Assembly (NCBI GenBank): GCA_964500775.1
Contig: CAZCQG010000018.1
Location: 1 to 42,918 of the forward strand
From: CAZCQG01 sp964500775
GTDB lineage: Bacteria > Campylobacterota > Campylobacteria > Campylobacterales > CAZCQG01
DNA: 42,918 bases
Direction: 5' to 3'
The notes under the pieces are model-generated. The model worked only from the letters and a program-made list of their open reading frames with translations. It was not told where the DNA came from and made no database searches. Made by a program: the position numbers and the translations under genes. This document shows, one piece after another, positions 16,018-25,083 of this stretch; within the stretch, counting starts at the first letter, position 1; every line of letters begins with the position of its first letter.

Positions 16018-17826
16018 TTATTCTACCGTGACGCTTTTGGCGAGATTCCTAGGCATATCTACGTCGTTCCCTAGGCGTATCGATATTTCTAATGCGAACA
16101 TTTGCAGCACGACCATCATCTCAAAAAATTCGATCATATAATGACCGCTGTCGCTTACGTAAATTTGGTCGTCGCTTACGTCGATAGTCTCCGAGGATAT
16201 AGCCAGTATGGTAGCATCTCTGGCTGAAATCTCTTCGATGTTGCTTTTGACCTTATCAAAAAGCAAATACTTAGGTAAAAGCGCCAACGTAAAAAGTTCA
16301 CTGTCGGCTAGCGCGATAGGACCGTGCTTCATCTCTCCGGCGGGATACCCTTCTGCATGCAGATAGCTTATCTCTTTGAGTTTCAAAGCACCCTCTAGTG
16401 CTAGCGGATAAAATATATCTCTCCCTATAAAGAAAAAACCGTGCCCATGGAGGTATCTTTTGGATAATTTCTTCAATCTTTCATGCAACTTATCGTCAAC
16501 TTGTGTAATTTTGGCAGATTCTACCATCGCGTCTATCTCTTTTGCGACAAAAACTTCATCTACCGCACCTCTATTTTTTGCGCTAAAGAGGGCAAGCATC
16601 CAAAGTACCATCACCTGTGTCGCAAACGCTTTGGTGCTTGCGACCCCTTTTTCTATACCCGCTCGGGTCAAAATAGTCGCATCTGCTTCTCGCACTATGG
16701 AGCTATTATCCACGTTGCAAATCGCTAGCGTCCTCGCCCCCATCCTTTTTGCCATTTTGAGTGCTTCTAGCGTATCGGCGGTCTCGCCGCTTTGGCTGAT
16801 GACCACAAACAACTCATGCGCCTCAAGGATAGGCTCTTTATACCGAAACTCGCTCGCTATCTCACAGCGCGCCGGAATCTTTGCAATGCGCTCAAAGAGA
16901 TAGGTCGCCGCCAAAGCGGCATGATAGCTCGTGCCGCACGCACAAATCCGAATCTGCGAAATACCGCTAAAAAAATGTCCGTCTATCTCGTCAAACTCGA
17001 TTTTCCCGCGACTCGCTCTCCCCATCATCGTCTCTAAAAGTACGGCGTGCTGTTCATATATCTCTTTTTCCATAAAATAGCGATACCCGTCTTTTTGAGC
17101 ATACACCTTGTCGCTACTTAGTTTTTTGTACACAGGCGTTTTGTTTACCCTTTTTTCGCGCACGACAAACTCGCCTTTGCGCGCATAGCCGTATTCGCCG
17201 TCATTGAGATAGACTACTTCGTTTGCGTGTCCGATAAGCGGGGCATCGGAGGAAGCGAAAAAGCTCTCTTCGCCATTTCTTCCGAATATCAACGGAGAGC
17301 CGCTTTTTGCAAAAAATATCTTCTCTTCTTCTTTTTTGCTCACGAGCAATATCGCGTATGCTCCCTGCAAGCGCTCTATACATTTTTCAAACGCTTCGAA
17401 ACAATCTTTGGATTCTTTTAAAAGCTCTTCAAAAAGGTGGACGATCACTTCGGTATCCGTTTGGCTTAAAAAGCGCACCCCCTTGGTCGATAAAAACTCT
17501 TTAATTTCCTTGTAGTTTTCTATGATTCCGTTGTGTACGACATAGCTAAACTCCGCAAGATGCGGGTGTGCGTTGGCTTCCGTGGGTTTGCCGTGCGTCG
17601 CCCATCTCGTGTGCCCAATACCTACTCCAAACCCACTAGATTCGTATTCATTGCACTTATGTACGAGATTTTCAAGTTTTCCCACCGCTTTGAAGACCTT
17701 GAGGTCTCCTTGCTCCATAACGGCGATACCCGCAGAATCGTATCCCCTGTATTCCAACTCTTTTAGTCCGTCCAAAAGTTTGGTTTTGATTGTGTTATTC
17801 CCTATGTATCCGACTATGCCACACAC
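16018..17826 (-). CDS. glmS: Glucosamine-fructose-6-phosphate aminotransferase GlmS
   Basis: A 602-residue two-domain enzyme. The N-terminal glutaminase begins MCGIVGYIGN, with Cys2 as nucleophile and GHTRWATHGKPTEANAHP as substrate loop. Two SIS sugar-isomerase domains follow (RICACGTSYHAALAATYLFE; VISQSGETADTLEALK), and the C-terminus ends PRNLAKSVTVE as usual. It makes glucosamine-6-phosphate from fructose-6-phosphate and glutamine for peptidoglycan, lipid A and the pgl sugars. The start is GTG, immediately after the TAA of glnD (TAAGTG). I see no glmS ribozyme upstream; the upstream DNA is glnD coding sequence. Confidence 0.95.
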   Translation of the reverse strand: MCGIVGYIGNNTIKTKLLDGLKELEYRGYDSAGIAVMEQGDLKVFKAVGKLENLVHKCNEYESSGFGVGIGHTRWATHGKPTEANAHPHLAEFSYVVHNGIIENYKEIKEFLSTKGVRFLSQTDTEVIVHLFEELLKESKDCFEAFEKCIERLQGAYAILLVSKKEEEKIFFAKSGSPLIFGRNGEESFFASSDAPLIGHANEVVYLNDGEYGYARKGEFVVREKRVNKTPVYKKLSSDKVYAQKDGYRYFMEKEIYEQHAVLLETMMGRASRGKIEFDEIDGHFFSGISQIRICACGTSYHAALAATYLFERIAKIPARCEIASEFRYKEPILEAHELFVVISQSGETADTLEALKMAKRMGARTLAICNVDNSSIVREADATILTRAGIEKGVASTKAFATQVMVLWMLALFSAKNRGAVDEVFVAKEIDAMVESAKITQVDDKLHERLKKLSKRYLHGHGFFFIGRDIFYPLALEGALKLKEISYLHAEGYPAGEMKHGPIALADSELFTLALLPKYLLFDKVKSNIEEISARDATILAISSETIDVSDDQIYVSDSGHYMIEFFEMMVVLQMFALEISIRLGNDVDMPRNLAKSVTVE

Positions 17827-20358
17827 TTATTTTTGCCTTAAAATTGATGATAGAATATTGTCTTTATTATTCCAAAATGATTCATTCTTTTCTATTAAGA
17901 ACATATCTTTTGCCCTATTTTTGTGGGTAAAAATCTTAGCCGCCACGATGTCCATCCCTAAATCGTCAAAAATCTTTGAAATATATGCCAAAAGTCCTTT
18001 TTGATTCTTGGCGTTTAATCGCAATTCTGCCCGCTCCAAAGAGTGGTCAATATTCAAAATAAGATCTTTTTTGTAGATTTCCGGTGTTTTGAGATTGATA
18101 TTTTTTGTCATATCAAACGATCCGTTTATGATCTCTTCTATATCGTACAGCTCTGCATCTTCCGCTTTTTCGGTAAATTCGATACGAAAATATTTTAATC
18201 CTTCGTAGAGCTCGTAAATATCCATCGAAGCGACGCTATAAAGGGTGAGTCTCCCGAGTAAATATCCGAGATTGAGCGGAGTTTTTCGCACAATCTCAAG
18301 CGTGAGAATCTCTGCATTGCTTATTTTATAGCGGAAACTCTTTACTTCTTGCGACATCTCGGCAATATCGCATATCTCCTCATTGGTAAAACGTACGAAA
18401 AAGAGGCTGTTTTTGATTGAAAAAATCGCTTTTTGAATGCTTTGCGAGAGGGTATTGAAACGTTCGTATTTTTTTAACGACTGCTCCCTTTTGAGTCGTC
18501 TTTGCGTTTCATTGAGGAGCTCTTTTTTATCTATGACGTTCAAAGCGTTATTGTATAGCCTAAACAAAAGCCGCTCTAAAAATTTCGTGAATTTTTCCCC
18601 TCCCACGCCGTTTACATCGGCATACGTCAAAAGAAATAGCATATTGAGCGTCTCGATATTTTGGACTTTTGAGGTAAAGACCAAAAGGGTATCTTCGTTG
18701 TATATGTCTTCTCTGCTCGCGGTGTTGTTCATCACTAAATGATTCTTGATAAGCTTTGCCCCCATCTCTATCTCGCTAGGGGAAAATTTCAGCTTCTGCG
18801 CATATTTTTTAAATATCGACTCCCCGACTAGCGAGTGATCCCTATTTCTCCCCTTGCCGAAATCATGCATCAATGTCGCGAGTTTCAATACCGCACGCTG
18901 ATTGGGGGCGAGGGATGTGCAAAGCGAAGATAAAAAATCATTTCGGATATTTTCTAAATGGCGCACACACTCTAGTGAATGAATATCCACGGGATAGTGA
19001 TGATAGCCGTCGAACTGGGGCAGGTATTCGATGTGTTTAAACGAAGGGATAAGCGTTTTTAGAAGTTTCGTATCGTATAAAAAGAACAATATTTCGTAGG
19101 CATGATTCCTAAAAAATAGTTTTTTAAACGCCTCAAAAAGGGCATTGGGTATTGTTTTTGGGATGTACGCACTCTTTGCCGCCGACAGAAGTGCCGGGCT
19201 AAATTCAACCTGCACGTCGGGAAGTTTATTAAGTATATTTATGAGATTTATAAGTTTTATTTTTTTATTAAAAGCGCACGTGAGAGTGTTATCGAAAAAA
19301 TAAAAACCCTCTCCGATGTGAGAAGCGCGCAAAAGAGGGATATGCTCTTTTGAAAAAAGGAGCGATTTCGCCGCTTTGTAGAGATTTATATACGAAAAAA
19401 TATGGACTTCGTGCATAGAGCTTAATGTCTTCCTCGCGCACTGCATATGGGAATCTTTCTCGCTTTTTCCCCCAAAGCCTAGTTTTTCGGAGACGCAAGG
19501 GAGGAAATCTAGTATCAGCTTGTCTTGTTTTTTTCCGGCGCAGAGATGAAGTGCCGCGCGCACTCGAAAAAGAAACTCGATAGCGAGGCGAAACTCTTTG
19601 TACTCCTCTTCGCTAAACACCCCTTTTGCCTGAGAGATAGACTGGATATTTTGGAGAATATGGAGAATCCAATAAAGGGTGTTGGCATCTCGCATCCCGC
19701 CGATTCCCTCTTTGATGTTTGGTTCCATATTGATGGGATTGTTTTTGATTCTATTTTTATACTCTTCGATCTTGGCGCACGCGTAGGCTTTTTGATCACT
19801 TTTTCGGATACTCATAAAGGAGTTTTCGCATTCAAAAAAGAGGGTTTTGGAGCCGCAGATGTAGCGTGATTCAAGAATTGCGGTTTTTATCGTAAGATCT
19901 TCGTTGACCACTTTTGTCAGCTCTCCGACTTCGTGCACCCTGTGTCCGAGTTTTAGTCCCGCATCCCAAGAGATATAGAGCATTTTCTCGATTATGGGCT
20001 GGATGTTGTATCCTTTTATATCCTTGTACACGATCATTAGGTCTATGTCGGAGTAAATCGCAAGCTGTTCGCGCCCGTAACTTCCGAGGGCAAATAAAGT
20101 GATTGGGAGTTGATTGGTGATGGGGATATAGTGTTCAAAAAACGAACGGAGCGAAGCTTTGTAGATGATTTTTATAAACTCGTCCACCGCTTTGGTGTGT
20201 TTGTAGAGAAACTGTTTTCCTTGGGTTTTTTCAAACACCTCCGGCAAAGAGGCGTTATAATCTTTTATCCCTTTTTTTATCGCCTTTGAAATAGAAAACT
20301 CGCTAGCATCCTCGACCAACATATTTTCAATTGTTAAAGCTAAATTGCCTTCCAACAC
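17827..20358 (-). CDS. glnD: [Protein-PII] uridylyltransferase / UMP-removing enzyme GlnD
   Basis: An 843-residue protein. The nucleotidyltransferase motif GSYGRE (92-97) with DID (104-106) marks the UMP-transfer site. An HD domain (LATLMHDFGKGRNRDHS, near 510) would remove UMP. An ACT-like glutamine sensor is visible at the C-terminus (ELRLNAKNQKGLLAYISKIF); an earlier ACT region is poorly conserved. GlnD senses glutamine and sets the uridylylation state of PII, controlling nitrogen assimilation. It abuts glmS, which consumes glutamine, and the two genes are likely co-transcribed. A -10 element for the opposite strand lies upstream. Confidence 0.9.
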   Translation of the reverse strand: MLEGNLALTIENMLVEDASEFSISKAIKKGIKDYNASLPEVFEKTQGKQFLYKHTKAVDEFIKIIYKASLRSFFEHYIPITNQLPITLFALGSYGREQLAIYSDIDLMIVYKDIKGYNIQPIIEKMLYISWDAGLKLGHRVHEVGELTKVVNEDLTIKTAILESRYICGSKTLFFECENSFMSIRKSDQKAYACAKIEEYKNRIKNNPINMEPNIKEGIGGMRDANTLYWILHILQNIQSISQAKGVFSEEEYKEFRLAIEFLFRVRAALHLCAGKKQDKLILDFLPCVSEKLGFGGKSEKDSHMQCARKTLSSMHEVHIFSYINLYKAAKSLLFSKEHIPLLRASHIGEGFYFFDNTLTCAFNKKIKLINLINILNKLPDVQVEFSPALLSAAKSAYIPKTIPNALFEAFKKLFFRNHAYEILFFLYDTKLLKTLIPSFKHIEYLPQFDGYHHYPVDIHSLECVRHLENIRNDFLSSLCTSLAPNQRAVLKLATLMHDFGKGRNRDHSLVGESIFKKYAQKLKFSPSEIEMGAKLIKNHLVMNNTASREDIYNEDTLLVFTSKVQNIETLNMLFLLTYADVNGVGGEKFTKFLERLLFRLYNNALNVIDKKELLNETQRRLKREQSLKKYERFNTLSQSIQKAIFSIKNSLFFVRFTNEEICDIAEMSQEVKSFRYKISNAEILTLEIVRKTPLNLGYLLGRLTLYSVASMDIYELYEGLKYFRIEFTEKAEDAELYDIEEIINGSFDMTKNINLKTPEIYKKDLILNIDHSLERAELRLNAKNQKGLLAYISKIFDDLGMDIVAAKIFTHKNRAKDMFLIEKNESFWNNKDNILSSILRQK

Positions 20359-20405
20359 GCAACCTTAGTGAAAAAATGTGACACCGTTTTGATACATCAT
20401 ACTCC

Positions 20406-20411
20406 TATAAT
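20406..20411 (+). promoter_or_regulatory. -10 element of a promoter for the 36-residue ORF
   Basis: A perfect TATAAT, followed about 14 bases later by the Shine-Dalgarno AAAGGAG. No good -35 at the usual distance is visible (GTGACA at 20378-20383 is too far), so it may rely on an extended contact or an activator. The leader would be very short. Confidence 0.5.
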
Positions 20412-20436
20412 GTTGAAAATTCACAAAGGAGTTTTG

Positions 20437-20547
20437 ATGCATCCGCCCAAAGAAGTGAGCTTTGACCCAAATAAGCAAATGTGCACCCTTTTGCGAGGGA
20501 GCAAAGAGATAAAAAAATATCTCAAAAGCAAAAAAAAGGCGCTCTAA
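20437..20547 (+). CDS. 36-residue basic protein of unknown function
   Basis: ATG at 20437, stop TAA at 20545-20547, with AAAGGAG (20425-20431) five bases upstream and a TATAAT before that, so it is well set up for expression. The product begins MHPPKEVSFDPNKQM and ends in a very basic tail (KKYLKSKKKAL) with one Cys. Its 3' end overlaps the convergent folB by four bases. No family recognised; a ribosome- or nucleic-acid-associated small protein would fit the charge. Confidence 0.6.
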   Translation: MHPPKEVSFDPNKQMCTLLRGSKEIKKYLKSKKKAL

Positions 20548-20867
20548 AAGACCTTTTGGTCTTGCACCGACACGATACAGTCAGAAAAAATATCGGGTTT
20601 TTTTATCGCGAGCGTCAGTTTTTTTATACTTTTAAAACGTGCCGCGATCTCGTTTTGTAGTGCCGCTATACACTCTTCGAGCAATAAAAACTTCCCTTCC
20701 GTCACAATTGTTATTATCATACTTCTAATGTGTGAGTAGTCGACAAACTCTCCGTCAAAATCGTACTCGAAAACACAATCCACAAGTATCCTCTGCGGAT
20801 TCTTTCGCTCGTGCTCTAAAATACCGATAATCGCCGTAATCTCTAAATCATTGATAGAGACGGTCAT
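20544..20867 (-). CDS. folB: Dihydroneopterin aldolase FolB
   Basis: A 107-residue protein of FolB size and pattern (SINDLEITAIIGILEHERKN, where the Glu after GIL is the usual pterin-binding or catalytic region; later LLEECIAALQNEIAARF). It converts dihydroneopterin to 6-hydroxymethyl-dihydropterin and glycolaldehyde in folate synthesis. Its ATG overlaps the plsY stop by four bases, so it is translated from the same mRNA. Confidence 0.82.
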   Translation of the reverse strand: MTVSINDLEITAIIGILEHERKNPQRILVDCVFEYDFDGEFVDYSHIRSMIITIVTEGKFLLLEECIAALQNEIAARFKSIKKLTLAIKKPDIFSDCIVSVQDQKVF

Positions 20868-21490
20868 ATCACCTTGGCTTCCGCTCCGCTAAAGAGTCGC
20901 AAGATATTTGGGATATGTTTGTAAAGGACGACGATAGCTATCATCACGATAGGTGCATGCGTGCCGATAGAGGGGATCTCTTGATGAAGCAAAAAGCTAA
21001 GCGCCACTAATGCCATCAACCCTGCAAGCGAAGAGAGCGAAGAGATTTTTAGAATCTTCCCCACGCCAAACCATACTCCCAAAGCGATGAGTGATTCTAA
21101 CGGGAGGAGCACCATAAATACGCCAAATCCCGTAGCCACACCTTTGCCCCCTTCAAACTTTAAAAACGGGCTGAAACAATGTCCGAGGACACTAAAAAAC
21201 GCGATCGCCCATTGTGTCTCGGGGGAAAGACCGATAGCTTTGCCAAGCAGTATCAAAGCCGCCCCTTTTATCGCATCTAGTGCGAGTGTCGCCGCGGCCA
21301 ATTTTTTACCGAGCTTTTCATCCTTTGCCTTGACGACACGCAGCACATTCGTCGCGCCGATATTACCGCTGCCGCTCTCTTTAATATTTACGCCGGCAAA
21401 GATTTTTGCAAGGATAAACCCAAAAGGAATCCCGCCGATTAGATAGGCGAGAAGATAGAACTGTATATTGATATTTGCGAAAAAATCCAT
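20864..21490 (-). CDS. plsY: Acyl-phosphate:glycerol-3-phosphate acyltransferase PlsY
   Basis: A 208-residue multi-pass membrane protein with the three PlsY motifs: SGSGNIGATNVLR near residue 37, the glycine-rich FEGGKGVATGFG near 112, and a third motif near the C-terminus (LYKHIPNILRLFSG). It makes lysophosphatidic acid from acyl-phosphate and glycerol-3-phosphate at the inner membrane. It lies 12 bases after gyrB and overlaps folB. Confidence 0.92.
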   Translation of the reverse strand: MDFFANINIQFYLLAYLIGGIPFGFILAKIFAGVNIKESGSGNIGATNVLRVVKAKDEKLGKKLAAATLALDAIKGAALILLGKAIGLSPETQWAIAFFSVLGHCFSPFLKFEGGKGVATGFGVFMVLLPLESLIALGVWFGVGKILKISSLSSLAGLMALVALSFLLHQEIPSIGTHAPIVMIAIVVLYKHIPNILRLFSGAEAKVI

Positions 21491-21502
21491 TGTATCGACC
21501 GT

Positions 21503-23824
21503 TTAAATGTCTAGATTCTTGACATCTTTTGCGTGGAGCTGGATATACTCTCTCCGCGGCTCAACATCATCTCCCATAAAGAGCGAGAAAACCGTATCCG
21601 CCTCCTCGAAATCCTCGATTTTTACTTGCAAAAGCGTCCTGTTTTCCGGGGTCATCGTCGTCTCCCAAAGCTGGTCGGGGTTCATCTCGCCGAGACCTTT
21701 GTAGCGTTGGATCATCGCACCTTTTTTCGCACTCGCCTCTATCTCTTCGAGCTTTTCGATAAAGTCTTCGTTTGTGAAGATTCCGATATTTTTTTCGCCG
21801 ATGAGTTTGTAAACTTTGAGCGCTTCAAGGAAATAGTTGTTGCTAAAGAGCTCTTCATCGATAAACAACTCTTCTAGTCCTTCATTGGTTTGGACGTAGA
21901 GATGGATGCTTGATTCCGTACTTGAGCTATTTAAGATGTTATAGCCGAGAGTTTTGAGGTACGCCTCTATCTCACCGTACAACTCTTTAAATCCGAGTTT
22001 AATAAGTTCGCTATTTTCTATTAGATGGCGTACGGCCTCTATAAGAGTAAATCTATTTTTTATGGAGTTGAGAAGTGATCTATATTTGGAGATGAGCTTT
22101 AAAAATTCTATCAAGTCGGGTGTTCCGATCCCCTCAAAGCTGTAATTCTCTATTCCGTTTTCTATCAAAAACTCCGACAATGCCCGTTCGTCTTTGAGGT
22201 ATATCTCTTTGTTCCCTTTTTTGTATCTAAAAAGAGGAGGTTGCGCGATGTAGAGATGCCCGTTTTCGATGATGCTTCTATAATATCTAAAAAAGAAGGT
22301 CATCAAAAGTGTTTGGATATGGCTACCGTCCACGTCCGCATCGGTCATGATGATGATCTTGTGGTATCTTAAGCGCTCCAAGCTTAGCTCTTCGCCGATG
22401 CCGCATCCAAGAGCGGTGATCATATTTTTGATCTCATCGCTTTTGAGAATCTTATGGATGTTGCTTTTTTCTACGTTGAGGATTTTTCCTTTGAGCGGGA
22501 GGATAGCTTGATAGACCCTGTCTCTCCCCTGCTTCGCAGAACCGCCCGCAGAATCTCCCTCGACGAGGTAGAGTTCGCTGATGCTTGGATCTTTGCTTTG
22601 GCAGTCGGCAAGTTTCCCGGGGAGCGTCCCTACACTAACGGAATCTTTTCTCCTAGAGAGCTCTCTGGCTTTTTTTGCCGCTTCTCTACCGCGTGCGGCA
22701 TCGAGCGATTTTTGCATAATATTTTTTGCATCGTTTGGATTCTCTTCGAAGAATTTTGCGATTTGTTCATATGCGAGTTTTTGTACCAACGGTTTGACAA
22801 ACGAGCTTCCGAGCTTTCCTTTGGTTTGCCCTTCAAATTGCGGCTCTTTTATCTTGGTGCTGACGATGGCGATAAGCCCTTCACGCACGTCTTCGCCGCT
22901 GATTTTAAATTTCTCGCGCGCACTGGCGTTTTGTTCTATGTAGTTGCTGATAGCCCGCGTCAATCCCGCGCGGAATCCCGCCTCGTGCGTACCGCCATCA
23001 GGTGTGTTGATGTTATTTACGAAGCTATAGAGTTTTTCATCGTAGCTTGTGTTATAGCCGAAAGCCACTTCCACTTCGGTCTCGGTCTCTTCGTCGAAGG
23101 TATTGAAATAGACGATGTTGCTGACGAACTCTTTGTGGTTGAGATCTTTGACAAATTCTACGATCCCTCCCTCAAAATGGTAGGTTTGGGAGAAGTTGCT
23201 TTTTTTATCGTTGAATTCGATCGTAATTTGTCTATTGAGATAGGCGAGCTCTTTAAATCGTTTGGCAAGAATCTTATGGTCAAATTCGATAACTTCGGTA
23301 AAGATCTCTTCATCGGGATAAAACTCGATAGTCGTACCCCTTTTTCTCGTACTGCCGGTTATATCCAATCCCGTGACGGGTATCCCTTTTTCAAACGATT
23401 GTTGGTAGACGTTACCGTTTTTGTGGATAGTCATATTGAGTCGTTTAGCCAGTGCGTTTACGACCGATACGCCCACCCCGTGCAGACCGCCGGAGACTTT
23501 GTAGCTGTCTTTGTCAAACTTACCGCCTGCGTGGAGCACCGTCAAAACAACGGTGGCAGCAGGGAGATTCTCTGTCGGGTGGAGATCTACGGGTATCCCT
23601 CTTCCGTTATCGCTAATAATTGCTCTACCGTCTTCTTCGAGAGTGATTGTTATCTTATCGCAGTATCCTGCCATCGCTTCGTCTATGGAGTTATCCACGA
23701 CTTCGTATATGAGGTGGTGTAACCCTTTGACACTCGTGTCTCCGATATACATCCCCGGTCGTTTTCTGACCGCTTCAAGTCCTTTTAGGACTTTAATATT
23801 ACTGGCATCGTATTGTTTTTCCAT
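21503..23824 (-). CDS. gyrB: DNA gyrase subunit B
   Basis: A 773-residue type IIA topoisomerase subunit. The GHKL ATPase domain carries VDNSIDEAMAGYCDKI and DNGRGIPVDLH, followed by GGLHGVGVSVVNAL. The TOPRIM part has LVEGDSAGGSAKQGRDR and DADVDGSHIQTLL. The C-terminal tail ends in the standard MNPDQLWETTM region. It supplies ATPase function for negative supercoiling with GyrA, which is not in the window. It is the last gene of dnaA-dnaN-gyrB, 29 bases from dnaN. Confidence 0.97.
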   Translation of the reverse strand: MEKQYDASNIKVLKGLEAVRKRPGMYIGDTSVKGLHHLIYEVVDNSIDEAMAGYCDKITITLEEDGRAIISDNGRGIPVDLHPTENLPAATVVLTVLHAGGKFDKDSYKVSGGLHGVGVSVVNALAKRLNMTIHKNGNVYQQSFEKGIPVTGLDITGSTRKRGTTIEFYPDEEIFTEVIEFDHKILAKRFKELAYLNRQITIEFNDKKSNFSQTYHFEGGIVEFVKDLNHKEFVSNIVYFNTFDEETETEVEVAFGYNTSYDEKLYSFVNNINTPDGGTHEAGFRAGLTRAISNYIEQNASAREKFKISGEDVREGLIAIVSTKIKEPQFEGQTKGKLGSSFVKPLVQKLAYEQIAKFFEENPNDAKNIMQKSLDAARGREAAKKARELSRRKDSVSVGTLPGKLADCQSKDPSISELYLVEGDSAGGSAKQGRDRVYQAILPLKGKILNVEKSNIHKILKSDEIKNMITALGCGIGEELSLERLRYHKIIIMTDADVDGSHIQTLLMTFFFRYYRSIIENGHLYIAQPPLFRYKKGNKEIYLKDERALSEFLIENGIENYSFEGIGTPDLIEFLKLISKYRSLLNSIKNRFTLIEAVRHLIENSELIKLGFKELYGEIEAYLKTLGYNILNSSSTESSIHLYVQTNEGLEELFIDEELFSNNYFLEALKVYKLIGEKNIGIFTNEDFIEKLEEIEASAKKGAMIQRYKGLGEMNPDQLWETTMTPENRTLLQVKIEDFEEADTVFSLFMGDDVEPRREYIQLHAKDVKNLDI

Positions 23825-23853
23825 ATTCTCTCTTATTACGTTTAGGATTTATT

Positions 23854-24921
23854 TTATAGGATTATCGGCATTACGATAGTTTTAAAATTATCGCTCTCTA
23901 AAACAAACGGAAGATTCCCTTCGTTTATAAGAAGTGCAAATTCATTAGATTCGATTTGTGAGAGGAAATCTAACAAATATCTTGAATTTACCGCGAAAGT
24001 GATAGGCGTTTGGAGATTGGAAGCAAAGCTAAACTCCGTTTTCGCTTCAGAATTTTCATTACTCATCGATTCGAATTTAATATTTTCACTGCCTATTTCA
24101 ATCTTGATTTCATTTGAGATTGAGGTGATGAGTTTTATCGATTCTACGACTCTATCTTTTGGGACAAGAAGTCTATTTTTTATCTCTTTTGGGATGATTC
24201 TCTCATAATCGGGATATTTGCCGTTTATGAGCTTGGTGTAGAAAAGGTAGTTTTCGGATCGGATGATGAGATTGGTATCGTCATAATAAAGTTCTATATC
24301 TTCGAAGAAAAGTTTTTGTATCTCCACTATCGCTTTTTTCGGGATGATAAGGGAGAGTTTTGAGATGGAAGGATTGTCAAATTTCACAAGTGCCAATCTT
24401 CTTGTATCGGTAGCTACGAAGTTTAAAGAGTACTCTTTTATATCAATCAACGCACCGTTAAGTTCATATTTTGGATTATTCGTATCTATTGCTGGGATGA
24501 TTTTTTTTATGGATTGGATGAGCTTGGCAGATTCTATTTCTATCTTGGGTAAATGGGTGAAGTCGGGAAATACGGGAAACTCTTCGGCATTAAACATCGG
24601 GAGTTTAAATCTGCTTTTTTCTTGGATGATGACAAGATTATCGTTTTCGCATTTAAGGGTTATTTCACCCTCTTTCAATCTTCTTACTACATCAAGGAAT
24701 TTTTTGCCGTTTGCCGTTGCTCTCCCTTGAACCATCGAGAAATAATCGCTACTTTTTCCCAAAAGCCCTATTTCATAATCGGTGGCATAGAACTCCAAAG
24801 AATCGTTTTCGTTTTTTATAAGAATGTGAGAAGTGATAGCAGTAATATCTTTTTTTTCCAAGAAGGGTTGTAGATTTGTCAGGATGTTATCCAGTATCTG
24901 CTTCTGTACCTTAAGCTCCAT
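23854..24921 (-). CDS. dnaN: DNA polymerase III beta sliding clamp
   Basis: A 355-residue protein with the three-fold clamp architecture. It begins MELKVQKQILDNILTNLQPF and ends LPFVLESDNFKTIVMPIIL, matching the clamp family's C-terminal M-P-hydrophobic ending. It forms the ring that tethers the replicative polymerase to DNA. It is downstream of dnaA, separated by a 162-bp region that contains DnaA boxes. Confidence 0.95.
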   Translation of the reverse strand: MELKVQKQILDNILTNLQPFLEKKDITAITSHILIKNENDSLEFYATDYEIGLLGKSSDYFSMVQGRATANGKKFLDVVRRLKEGEITLKCENDNLVIIQEKSRFKLPMFNAEEFPVFPDFTHLPKIEIESAKLIQSIKKIIPAIDTNNPKYELNGALIDIKEYSLNFVATDTRRLALVKFDNPSISKLSLIIPKKAIVEIQKLFFEDIELYYDDTNLIIRSENYLFYTKLINGKYPDYERIIPKEIKNRLLVPKDRVVESIKLITSISNEIKIEIGSENIKFESMSNENSEAKTEFSFASNLQTPITFAVNSRYLLDFLSQIESNEFALLINEGNLPFVLESDNFKTIVMPIIL

Positions 24922-24931
24922 AGTATCCCCC

Positions 24932-25060
24932 AGTTAATTTATTAAAATAAATAGTAGTTAGTAGTAATGGACATTGAAAACGTGAATCTTCTTTTTGCAT
25001 CCCCGTATTTGCGCAAATAGGAGGTGAAAACAAAAAGGAACTCTATTCACGCCAATTCAC
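24932..25060. other. oriC: oriC2: DnaA boxes, AT-rich segment and DnaA-trio-like run
   Basis: The dnaA-dnaN spacer holds four TTCAC-core DnaA boxes (GTGAA at 24982-24986 and 25024-25028; TTCAC at 25046-25050 and 25056-25060). Beside them is an AT-rich stretch (24932-24953) followed by TAGTAGTTAGTAGTAA (24952-24967), which fits the repeated-trinucleotide DnaA-trio that guides unwinding. In Helicobacter and relatives the unwinding element is known to lie downstream of dnaA, so this is the probable site of helix opening. Confidence 0.75.
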
Positions 25061-25083
25061 ATCCTATTATAACTAAATAATTT

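Noticed and set aside
17827..18000. glmS ribozyme upstream of glmS
   Set aside because: The upstream DNA is glnD coding sequence directly abutting the GTG start; I see no ribozyme core.
22454..23722. 422-codon plus-strand frame
   Set aside because: Entirely antisense to gyrB, whose protein is fully conserved; a codon-bias shadow.
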